64,000 nt of DNA from Saliphagus infecundisoli (GTDB lineage Archaea; Halobacteriota; Halobacteria; Halobacteriales; Natrialbaceae). Under the pieces are notes generated by a model. That model saw only the letters and a program-made list of their open reading frames with translations, searched no databases and was not told the origin of the DNA. Below are positions 26,522 through 34,253 of this stretch, piece by piece (positions within the stretch are counted from its first letter, which is position 1; the number at the start of each line of letters is the position of its first letter). Location of the stretch: assembly GCF_020177375.1 (NCBI RefSeq), contig NZ_JAIWHV010000020.1, positions 1 to 64,000 of the forward strand, in the 5' to 3' direction. Both the position numbers and the translations under genes were made by a program.

Positions 26522-26672
26522 TGGAGTCGGCTGTACCGATACGCCGGTGATCGCCGGACCCGGTCGTCCATCACCGGGAAATGACCACAATCGACCCGGT
26601 GACTCCGGCACTGAACCGCCGGAAGGAGCGGCCACAGCCGGGACGGCAGGACTGTTAGTAGCGCGATAACAA

Positions 26673-26705
26673 CAAGTATATGGGCGTCCGTTTGTAGGAT
26701 CCTAC
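26673..26705 (+). promoter_or_regulatory. promoter and operator-like palindrome of the MMPL exporter
   Basis: An AAGTATATGGG element (about 26673-26683) is a good TATA box. Just downstream, GTAGGATCCTAC at 26694-26705 is a perfect 12-base palindrome, and 16 of 18 bases match when three flanking bases on each side are included. It covers the predicted start of transcription, the normal place for an archaeal repressor. A TrmB-type regulator gene is the downstream partner of the exporter. Function is inferred from position only. Confidence 0.45.
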
Positions 26706-26737
26706 CAACAGATGCTCCCCTCTGCTCCGGTGGTCGG

Positions 26738-29700
26738 ATGAGCACGCCCGAACGCATCGCAAGCGTCGTAACGAGCCACAGCAAGGCGGTGCTGGCCGTT
26801 CTGTTGCTGGCGACGGTCCTGATCGGCGCGGGCGCGCCGATGATCGACGACGACTCCTCGCTCAGTCAGTTCGAGACCGACTCGGCGGAAGCCCAGGCCG
26901 TCGAGTACGCAAACGAGAACTTCACGTCCGGCGAACAGGAGAACACGACGACGGTGCAGCTGATCGTCAGAGGCGAGAACGTCCTCACCCAGGAGTCGCT
27001 GCTCGACTCGCTTGCCCTCCAGCGGACGCTCCGGGACAACGAGTCGATCAACGCGACCCTCGACGAGGAACGGTCGACCTTCGGCGTCGGGAACGCCCTC
27101 GGCATCGCGGCGATCCAAACCGAGGCCGGCCAGGAACTCGCCGAACGTGCTCAAGAGCTCGAAAACGACAGCGCCGAACTCGAGGAGCGCGGCCAGGAAC
27201 TCGAGGAACGTGGCCAGCAGCTCGAAAACGACACGGCCGAACTCGAAGAGCGCGGCCAGGAACTCGAGGAACGCGGCCAGCAGCTCGAAAACGACACGGC
27301 CGAACTCGAAGAGCGCGGCCAGGAACTCGAGGAACGCGGCCAGCAGCTCGAAAACGACACGGCCGAACTCGAAAACGACAGCCAGGCGCTCCAGGAAGAG
27401 CGCGAGCGCGTCGAGGCCCAACTCGCCGCCCAGGAGGCGGCGCTAAACGAGACCGCTCGGCTCCAGGCCGCCTACGAGCAGGCCGAAAGCGACGGGGAGC
27501 GCGCGGCGATCGAGACCGAGATCGACGAACTGTGGGCCGAGACGACCGCCGACCTCGAACCCCAGCAGGCCGAGCGATTCGAGGCCGCCGCGGGCGAGGT
27601 CCGGTCCCTGACGAGCGACCGGGTCGAAAACGAAACCGCCCTCGCGGGCGCCTACGCGGCCGGAACCGGCGTCACCGACGACCCCGGGACCCGGGCCGAA
27701 CTCGAGGCGGCACTGAACGAGACCGCCCAGCTCCAGCGTTCGATCGAGGCGACCGACGACGAGGCCGAACGGGCCGCGTTAGAGGAGGAGATCGGTGCGG
27801 TCTGGACGAACGCGACCGCGGACCTCGGTCCGGCCGGGACCGCGACGTTCGTCGTGAGCGCGACGGAGGTCCGGACGACGACGTCCGACCTCGTCGCCAT
27901 CGAATCCGAACTCGCAAGCGCCTACGAGGCGGGGACCGCCGGCGTGCTGGCCGACGAGCTCGCGGGCCTCGAGGAGCGCAGTCAGGAACTCGAGGAGCGC
28001 GGCCAGGAACTCGAGGAACGCGGCCAAGAGCTCGCAGAGGAGCAAGCGGAACTCGAAAACGACAGCGCTGCACTCGAGGAACGCGGCCAGGAGCTTCAAG
28101 ACGAACGGGCGGCGCTCGAGAACGACAGTGCCGAACTCGAGGAACGCGGCCAGGAACTCCAGGACGAACAAGCCGCGCTCGAAAACGACAGCGCCGAACT
28201 CGAGGAACGCGGGCAGGAGCTTCGGGACGAACGGGAAGCCCTCCAGGAGGGGGGGACGCCGACGCTCGACGAACAGATCGAGGCGGTCGAGGGCCTCTCC
28301 GAGTCGGAGTTCGAGGAGAACCTCACCACGGTCCTCTCGGAGGGCGAGGGCGGGAGTCCGGCCCTCGACTTGATGCCGACCGACTACGAGCCCGGCACCA
28401 CCTCGGCGGACGCCCGGATGATCTTCGTCACCCAGGTGAGCGAGGCGGACGGAGCCCAGGGGGGGATGGGCGGCGGTGACAGCGACGCGATGGACGCCCA
28501 GCTCGAGATGCGCGAGCTCGCGGACGGCCAGGAGGGCAACGAGTACGCCGTCTTCGGCGCCGGGATCATCAACGAGGAGATCAACAACTCGATGGGCGAC
28601 AGCTTGGCGATCGTCGGCCCGCTTGCCCTGTTGTTCGTCGTCGTCGCGCTCGTGATCGCCTACCGGGATCCGATCGACATCGTACTGGGTGTCGGCGGGA
28701 TCCTCGCGGTGTTGATCTGGACGTTCGGCTTCATGGGCTGGGCCGGGATCTCGTTCAACCAGATGATGATCGCCGTCCCCGTACTCCTGATCGGGCTCTC
28801 GATCGACTACGCGATCCACGTCTTCATGCGCCACCGCGAACAGCGCGAGGAGGGCGTCGAGGACGAGAGCGGCGTCCGCGGCTCGATGAGAATCGCTCTT
28901 GGAGGCGTCGGCGTCGCCCTGGTCTGGGTGACCGCGACGACTGTCATCGGCTTCCTCTCGAACCTCGTCAGCCCGATCGGCCCGATCCAGGAGTTCGGCA
29001 TCGTCAGCGCGTTCGGGATCCTCGCGGCGCTGATCGTCTTCGGCGCGCTCGTCCCGGCCGCGAAAGTCGAGATCGACGCCCTGCTCGAATCCCGCGGGTT
29101 CGACCGGCGCAAGCGTGCGTTCGGGACCGGCGGTGGCGCCTTCAGCCGGGTGTTGACCGTCGGCGCGACCGCCGCACGGAAGGCGCCCCTGGCCGTCATC
29201 GTCGCCGTCCTCCTGCTGTCGGCCGGCGGGGTCTACGGCGCGACCCAGGTCGACACCAGCTTCCAGCAGGAGGACTTCCTCGCGGAGAGCCCGCCCGAGT
29301 GGACCGAGAACCTCGGCCCGCTCGCGCCCGGCGAGTACGAGGCCAAAGACGACCTCGAGTTCGTCAACGAGAACTTCCAGCGCGAGGACTCACAGAGCCA
29401 GATCCTGATACGCGGGCCGGTGACCGACGACGGGACGTTAGCGGAGATCGATCGAGCGACGGCCGACGCCGCCGACAGCGACATCGCCTACGTCGGACCG
29501 ACCGGCGAGGCCGACGTCACGAGCCCGCTGTCGGTGATGGAGACCGCCGCAAGCGAGAACGAGTCGTTCAACGAGTCCTTTAGCGCCGCCGACACCGACG
29601 GCGACGGCGTCCCCGACGAGAACGTCGAGGCGCTGTACGACCAGCTGTTCGAGGTCGACGAGACCGCCGCGAGCAACGTCGTCTACCGGACCGACGACGG

Positions 29701-30436
29701 CGAGTACGAGGCCGTCCGGATGATCGTCGGCGTCCAGGGCGACGCCGCCTTCGGGGACGTCACGAGCGAGACCCGGGCGATCGCCGACGGCATCGACGGC
29801 GAGTGGGAGGTCATCGCGACCGGCAACCCGATCGTCAGCTACCTCGTCGAACAGGACCTGCTCGATACGGTCTTAGAGAGTCTGACGATCACGCTTGTCG
29901 CCGTCTTCGTCTTCCTCACCGTCGCCTACTGGCTGACCGGCAACGGGGCGACGCTGGGGGCCATCACCTTGCTCCCGGTCGCCTTTTCGGTGAGCTGGAT
30001 CCTCGGCACGATGTACCTCATCGGGATGCCCTTCAACGTCCTGACGGGGATGATCACGAGCCTCACGGTCGGGCTCGGGGTCGCCTACAGCATCCACGTC
30101 AGCGCCCGCTACACCCTCGAGCTCGAGCGCACGGGCAACGTCTGGTCGGCGATGCGGACGACCGTGACCGGGACGGGCGGGGCCCTGCTGGGCAGCGCGG
30201 CGACGACCGTCGGCGGCTTCGGCGTGCTCGCCTTCGCAATCCTGCCCGCGCTCCAGCAGTTCGGGATCATCACCGCGCTGACGATCACGTACGCCTTCCT
30301 CGCGAGCGTCGTGGTGCTCCCGAGCCTGCTGGTGGTCTGGACGCGGTACTTCGGACCGGACGTCGCCTTCGACGCCGACGCGGAAGCGACCGCCGCGGCC
30401 GCCGACGGCGGGGAACGAGCGGAGGCCGAGGACTGA
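26738..30436 (+). CDS. giant MMPL/RND-family exporter with repeat-rich extracellular loop
   Basis: This 1232-residue membrane protein has TM1 at about residues 14-34, a loop of nearly 590 residues, then a first bundle (about 618-800) containing AIVGPLALLFVVVALVIAYRDP and GLSIDYAIHVFMRHREQR, a second extracellular domain, and a second bundle (about 1045-1220) with GLGVAYSIHVSARYTLE. The duplicated GxxxDY/YxIHV motifs are typical of MMPL/SSD transporters, which move lipids or hydrophobic molecules using the ion gradient. Loop 1 carries heptad-based repeats with many N-x-S/T sequons. The downstream TrmB-type regulator gene overlaps the stop by one base. The substrate is unknown. Confidence 0.88.
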   Translation: MSTPERIASVVTSHSKAVLAVLLLATVLIGAGAPMIDDDSSLSQFETDSAEAQAVEYANENFTSGEQENTTTVQLIVRGENVLTQESLLDSLALQRTLRDNESINATLDEERSTFGVGNALGIAAIQTEAGQELAERAQELENDSAELEERGQELEERGQQLENDTAELEERGQELEERGQQLENDTAELEERGQELEERGQQLENDTAELENDSQALQEERERVEAQLAAQEAALNETARLQAAYEQAESDGERAAIETEIDELWAETTADLEPQQAERFEAAAGEVRSLTSDRVENETALAGAYAAGTGVTDDPGTRAELEAALNETAQLQRSIEATDDEAERAALEEEIGAVWTNATADLGPAGTATFVVSATEVRTTTSDLVAIESELASAYEAGTAGVLADELAGLEERSQELEERGQELEERGQELAEEQAELENDSAALEERGQELQDERAALENDSAELEERGQELQDEQAALENDSAELEERGQELRDEREALQEGGTPTLDEQIEAVEGLSESEFEENLTTVLSEGEGGSPALDLMPTDYEPGTTSADARMIFVTQVSEADGAQGGMGGGDSDAMDAQLEMRELADGQEGNEYAVFGAGIINEEINNSMGDSLAIVGPLALLFVVVALVIAYRDPIDIVLGVGGILAVLIWTFGFMGWAGISFNQMMIAVPVLLIGLSIDYAIHVFMRHREQREEGVEDESGVRGSMRIALGGVGVALVWVTATTVIGFLSNLVSPIGPIQEFGIVSAFGILAALIVFGALVPAAKVEIDALLESRGFDRRKRAFGTGGGAFSRVLTVGATAARKAPLAVIVAVLLLSAGGVYGATQVDTSFQQEDFLAESPPEWTENLGPLAPGEYEAKDDLEFVNENFQREDSQSQILIRGPVTDDGTLAEIDRATADAADSDIAYVGPTGEADVTSPLSVMETAASENESFNESFSAADTDGDGVPDENVEALYDQLFEVDETAASNVVYRTDDGEYEAVRMIVGVQGDAAFGDVTSETRAIADGIDGEWEVIATGNPIVSYLVEQDLLDTVLESLTITLVAVFVFLTVAYWLTGNGATLGAITLLPVAFSVSWILGTMYLIGMPFNVLTGMITSLTVGLGVAYSIHVSARYTLELERTGNVWSAMRTTVTGTGGALLGSAATTVGGFGVLAFAILPALQQFGIITALTITYAFLASVVVLPSLLVVWTRYFGPDVAFDADAEATAAAADGGERAEAED
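27179..27367 (+). repeat. 63-base coding tandem repeat, three copies
   Basis: Three near-identical 63-base units (27179-27241, 27242-27304, 27305-27367) encode the 21-residue unit LEERGQELEERGQQLENDTAE. Each is made of three heptads and holds one Asn-Asp-Thr sequon. The copies differ by very few bases, so the array is young or kept uniform by recombination. Confidence 0.85.
28055..28243 (+). repeat. second 63-base coding tandem repeat, three diverged copies
   Basis: Three 63-base units (28055-28117, 28118-28180, 28181-28243) encode ENDS(A)xLEERGQELxDExxAL. They share the heptad logic and the Asn-Asp-Ser sequon with the first array but are more diverged in DNA. They lie about 230 codons after the first array in the same loop. 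Confidence 0.75.
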
Positions 30437-31188
30437 TGGCCGGGGAGAGCGAGGCGGTCGGCGCCTTCGAGCGCCTCGGGCTGACCAGCTACGAGGCGAA
30501 GGTGTTCATCGCGCTCCAGCGTCTGGGCTCGGGTACCGCCCGCGACGTCGCCCGGGTCGCGGACGTCCCCCGATCGCAGGTCTACAGCGTCGCCGAGAGT
30601 TTGGAGGACAGGGGGCTGCTCGAGGTCCAGCAGTCGACCCCGATCCGCTACCGGCCGGTCGGCATCGATGAGGCCAGAGAGACCCTCCGGGCCCGCTTCG
30701 AGAGCGAGCAAGAACGGGCCTTCGAGTACGTCGAGGGGGTCCGCGAGGAGTCCGACACCGAGGAGCGCCAGGAGGACATCTGGACGGTTCGGGGGCGCGA
30801 CCGGATCGACGACCGGGTCCTCGACGTCCTCTCGGGGGCCGACGAACGGGTCGTCTTCGGGGTCCGTAGAGCCGACCAGCTGGCCGGAGAGATCGGGGGG
30901 GTTCTCGAGGAGTTGGCCGCCGAGGGCGTCGAGGTGACGGTGATCAGCCGGTCGTCGGCGATCCGTGATCGGGTCGAGGAGTTCGACGGCGTCGCGACGA
31001 TCCCGCCGGCCGACGACCGCGCCGACGACGAGGTCTCGGGGCGGATCGTGATCGTCGACGACGACAGCGTCCTGTTGAGCGTCGTCGATGCGGACGGCGG
31101 CGAGACCGCGATCTGGAGTGCGGGCTCGCTGTTCGCCTCGGTGTTGATCCGGCTGGTCGAGGCCAACACCGAGGCGCCGATGGGGTAG
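30436..31188 (+). CDS. TrmB-family transcriptional regulator
   Basis: This 250-residue protein has an N-terminal TrmB-type winged helix: ERLGLTSYEAKVFIALQRLGSGTARDVARVADVPRSQVYSVAESLEDRGLLEVQ (about 9-62). A coiled linker (RARFESEQERAFEYVEGVREE) follows, and then a C-terminal effector domain with the PLD-like fold seen in TrmB proteins (VRGRDRIDDRVLDVLSGADERVVFGV). Such proteins bind promoter palindromes and respond to small ligands. The start codon overlaps the exporter stop (TGATG), so the two are co-translated. The natural target is the palindrome in front of the exporter (inference). Confidence 0.88.
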   Translation: MAGESEAVGAFERLGLTSYEAKVFIALQRLGSGTARDVARVADVPRSQVYSVAESLEDRGLLEVQQSTPIRYRPVGIDEARETLRARFESEQERAFEYVEGVREESDTEERQEDIWTVRGRDRIDDRVLDVLSGADERVVFGVRRADQLAGEIGGVLEELAAEGVEVTVISRSSAIRDRVEEFDGVATIPPADDRADDEVSGRIVIVDDDSVLLSVVDADGGETAIWSAGSLFASVLIRLVEANTEAPMG

Positions 31189-31217
31189 GTAACTCGAGCC
31201 CGCGAGTGCCCGCCGGC

Positions 31218-31225
31218 GGCTTTTG
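31218..31225 (+). promoter_or_regulatory. TATA-like box of the aldehyde dehydrogenase gene
   Basis: GGCTTTTG is centred about 27 bases before the ATG at 31250, in the gap after the TrmB gene. It suggests an independent leaderless transcript. Confidence 0.45.
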
Positions 31226-31249
31226 GACGGCGGGCGCCTATCGCGGACG

Positions 31250-32740
31250 ATGGCACCCGAACTCTCGATCGAGGCCGACTGGAACCGCCTCTCCATCGGC
31301 GGCGAGTGGACCGACTCGGCGGGCGACGACGAGATACCGGTCCTCGACCCCTCGACCCGCGAGGAGGTCGCGCGGGTACCGGCGGCGACCGAGGCGGACG
31401 TCGACGCCGCCTACGAGGCCGCCGCCGACGCCCAGGCCGAGTGGGCCGAGGCGCCGCCGGCCGAACGCGAGCGGGTCGCCCGGAACTTCGCCGAGGCCCT
31501 CCAGGCGTACGAGGACGAGATCGTCGATCTGCTGGCTCACGAGGCCGGCGGCTCGCGGGTCATGGGCGAGACGTCGGTCGAGATCGCGACCGACCAGGCG
31601 ACCCAGGCCGCGACGTTGCCCCGCCAGATGGGTGGCGAGTTCGCGGCGTCGAACGTCCCCGGCAAGGAGAACCTCGTCCGTCGGGAGCCCCAGGGCGTCG
31701 TCACCGTCATCTCGCCGTGGAACTTCCCGCTGAACCTCTCGGGGCGGGCGATCGCGCCCGCGATCGCGACGGGCAACGCCGTCGTCCTCAAGCCCGCCTC
31801 GAACACGCCGATCACGGGCGGACTTCTGATGGCGAAACTGTACGAGGAGGCGGGACTGCCCGATGGCCTCATAAACGTCGTCACCGGCAGCGGCTCCGAG
31901 ATCGGCGACGCAGTGGTCGACCATCCAGAGAGCGACGTCGTCTCCTTTACCGGATCGACGCCCGTCGGGCGAGGCGTCGCCGCGAAAGCCGGCGAGAACC
32001 TCTCGGTCGCCGCGATGGAACTCGGGGGCAACAACGCCCACATCGTCACCGACGACGCCGACCTCGAGGCCGCCGTCGATTCGGCCGTCTTCGGCTCGTT
32101 CGTCCACCAGGGCCAGGTCTGCATCTCGATCAACCGCCACCTCGTCCACGAGTCCGTTTACGACGAGTACGTCTCCCGGCTCACGGAGCGCGCCGAGTCC
32201 CTCCCTGTGGGAAGCGCCCACGACGCCGAGACCGTCGTCGCGCCGATCATCGACGAGGGCCAGCGCGACGAGATGCTCGGCTACGTCGAGGAGACCGTCG
32301 AGGCGGGCGCGACCCTCGAGACCGGCGGCGAGACCGTCGAGATGGAGGGCGTCGAGGACTCGCTGCTCGTCGCGCCGACCGTGCTCTCGGGCGTCGAAAA
32401 CGGGATGGCCGCCGCCTGCAACGAACACTTCGGGCCGATCGCGCCGGTGATCCCCTTTTCGGACGTCGACGAGGCGATCTCGCTCCACGACGCCGTCGAA
32501 CACGGCCTCTCGGGGTCGGTCCACGCCGGCGACGTCGGCACCGGCCTGGAGATCGCCGAACGCATGGACACGGGCAACGTCCACGTCAACGACCAGCCGA
32601 TCAACGACGAGGCCCACGTCCCCTTCAGCGGGACGAAAGCCTCCGGCGTCGGCACCTACAACGCCACCGAGATCATGGACGAGCTGACCGAGACGAAGTG
32701 GATCTCCCTCCAGCACGAGAAGCGGGAGTACCCCTTCTGA
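31250..32740 (+). CDS. aldehyde dehydrogenase family protein
   Basis: This 496-residue NAD(P)-dependent aldehyde dehydrogenase has the cofactor loop ISPWNFPLNL with Asn158, Lys181 in VLKPASNTP, the glycine loop FTGSTPVGR (233-241), the general base Glu257 in MELGGNN and the catalytic Cys291 in GQVCIS. The C-terminal PFSGTKASGVG is conserved. It resembles the group that includes benzaldehyde/vanillin dehydrogenase and succinate semialdehyde dehydrogenase. The exact aldehyde is not clear, and no pathway partner is nearby. Confidence 0.92.
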   Translation: MAPELSIEADWNRLSIGGEWTDSAGDDEIPVLDPSTREEVARVPAATEADVDAAYEAAADAQAEWAEAPPAERERVARNFAEALQAYEDEIVDLLAHEAGGSRVMGETSVEIATDQATQAATLPRQMGGEFAASNVPGKENLVRREPQGVVTVISPWNFPLNLSGRAIAPAIATGNAVVLKPASNTPITGGLLMAKLYEEAGLPDGLINVVTGSGSEIGDAVVDHPESDVVSFTGSTPVGRGVAAKAGENLSVAAMELGGNNAHIVTDDADLEAAVDSAVFGSFVHQGQVCISINRHLVHESVYDEYVSRLTERAESLPVGSAHDAETVVAPIIDEGQRDEMLGYVEETVEAGATLETGGETVEMEGVEDSLLVAPTVLSGVENGMAAACNEHFGPIAPVIPFSDVDEAISLHDAVEHGLSGSVHAGDVGTGLEIAERMDTGNVHVNDQPINDEAHVPFSGTKASGVGTYNATEIMDELTETKWISLQHEKREYPF

Positions 32741-32762
32741 GGCTCACCCGACTCTCCGCCGG

Positions 32763-33839
32763 CTACTCCAGCCGATAGCGCAACAGCGCGGCCACGCCAC
32801 CGAGGTTCGAGAGCTGTTGGCCCGGCGGGAACTCGCTGGAAAACACCGTCACTTCGCCGCCTTTCTGCTCGGTGGTCTCGACCAGCCGGTCGGCGTCTAC
32901 CCCCCAGTCACCCTCCGAGCTTCGTTCCTTGCGGAGTCGTTCGTCGACGATCAGCAGGCGCTCGATCGCGCCGAACTCGGCGGCCTGCTGGACCTGCTGG
33001 GGACCGTAGGCCGCCTTCGCCCCGCTCGCGATCCGCTCGGTGAGGTCGTCGATGTACGCCGCTTCGCTCTCGATTCGGGTGTCGCGCTGGACGTCGGCGA
33101 CCGCACCCCGTTTGAGGACCTCGTGGACGCCCCGGTCGCCGACCCCCGAGGTGTCGACGGTCGTCACCAGTTCGGCGATCTCGGGGTCGTTCTCCTCGAG
33201 GTAGGAGAGGGCGTCCTGTTTGGTGAATCCCGGCCCCGCGAGAATGATCGCGTCTACATCCATCCGCCGGAGGACGTCGGCGAGTTCCGAGAAGAGCTCC
33301 GAGCGCTCGCGGGCGCCGTCGCCCCACGCGGCCTTTCCGGTGGGACCGGTGATCGCTGCTCGCTCCTCGGTGCCGTACTGGGCGACGGTGTGGACGTGGG
33401 CCTCGCCCTCCTCGACGGTGGCGATGGCGACGTCGGGGTTTTCGGTCGCCTCGCTCGCTTCCTCCAAACGCTCCCACTGGTCGGGTTTGAACCGCTTCTC
33501 GATCGAGAGCTCGTCGCGTTCCTCGACGTTCAGGGTGTGGTGGGCGCCCAGCTGGTCCTCCCGGGAGCAGGCGACGATCTCGCCGCCGACCCGGAGCCGG
33601 TTGGCGAACTTGTGGAACTCGACGGTATCGACGGCGATGGCGATCCACATGGGCTCGCGCTCGCCCCCCGTGTCCCGCATCTGGTCGTCGTTTCGTTGAA
33701 TTCGCCGGGTCGTATCGCCTGCGACCCGGTCGCCGGGCTCGACGACGTACTGCAGATGCCAGAGGTCGTCGATGCTCTCGGGGACGACCGTCACCCGCTC
33801 GCGGCCGCCCTCGATCCGCTCGCGGTCTCGTACCTGCAT
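32763..33839 (-). CDS. pelA: pelota (Dom34) mRNA surveillance and ribosome rescue factor
   Basis: This 358-residue protein has the three domains of archaeal pelota: an N-terminal Sm-like domain ([32 protein letters not shown]), a middle domain ([29 protein letters not shown]) without the GGQ motif of release factors, and a C-terminal L7Ae-like domain ([19 protein letters not shown]). With a translational GTPase (aEF1A in archaea) it enters stalled ribosomes at an empty A site and lets ABCE1 split the subunits. It is in the same direction as the RqcH gene two genes upstream, another stalled-ribosome factor. Confidence 0.95.
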   Translation of the reverse strand: MQVRDRERIEGGRERVTVVPESIDDLWHLQYVVEPGDRVAGDTTRRIQRNDDQMRDTGGEREPMWIAIAVDTVEFHKFANRLRVGGEIVACSREDQLGAHHTLNVEERDELSIEKRFKPDQWERLEEASEATENPDVAIATVEEGEAHVHTVAQYGTEERAAITGPTGKAAWGDGARERSELFSELADVLRRMDVDAIILAGPGFTKQDALSYLEENDPEIAELVTTVDTSGVGDRGVHEVLKRGAVADVQRDTRIESEAAYIDDLTERIASGAKAAYGPQQVQQAAEFGAIERLLIVDERLRKERSSEGDWGVDADRLVETTEQKGGEVTVFSSEFPPGQQLSNLGGVAALLRYRLE

Positions 33840-33917
33840 AGCGGTAGTTCTCCGGGTGACCGTAAGTGCGTGACGGACCGCGTTCGCGACGCGGGCGCCG
33901 AAAACCGGCTTTCCCGA

Positions 33918-34127
33918 TCAGTCGTCGTCGGAGGGCTCGAGGGCGGCCTCGCGCTCGAGGTAGTCGTCATCGAAGGAGAGCGGCCAGGAGTTGGGAAGGT
34001 GCTCGCCGAAGGCGAAGCTCAACATGACCACTACGAAGGCCAGCCCCGCGATCACGGTGAGCGTCGTGAACGCGATCGTGAGGTCGATCCCGAGGAAGAC
34101 GGGGATCGCCGACTGGAGTGTTGTCAT
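33918..34127 (-). CDS. small single-pass membrane protein
   Basis: This 69-residue protein has two hydrophobic stretches: a moderate one (SAIPVFLGIDLTIAFTTLTV, about 6-25) running into a stronger one (IAGLAFVVVMLSFAFG, about 26-41). The acidic tail ends DDYLEREAALEPSDDD. Such short acidic-tail proteins are common in haloarchaea and mostly unnamed. It lies between pelota and RqcH in the same direction (78 and 126 bases), but a functional link to ribosome rescue is not shown. Confidence 0.65.
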   Translation of the reverse strand: MTTLQSAIPVFLGIDLTIAFTTLTVIAGLAFVVVMLSFAFGEHLPNSWPLSFDDDYLEREAALEPSDDD

Positions 34128-34253
34128 CTGTCCGTTGTCACCTGACCCGACTTAGCCGGGGACGGGCCATCAGTATTTCCTTTCACGGGCCTGTATGCGT
34201 GTGAATATCGCACACGAGGGGGCGGGAACGATCGCAGCGAAGGCCGGACCCGG

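Noticed and set aside
27179-28243. CRISPR-like periodic repeat
   Set aside because: The units are contiguous, in frame, vary by codons and encode heptads of the exporter. There are no unique spacers.
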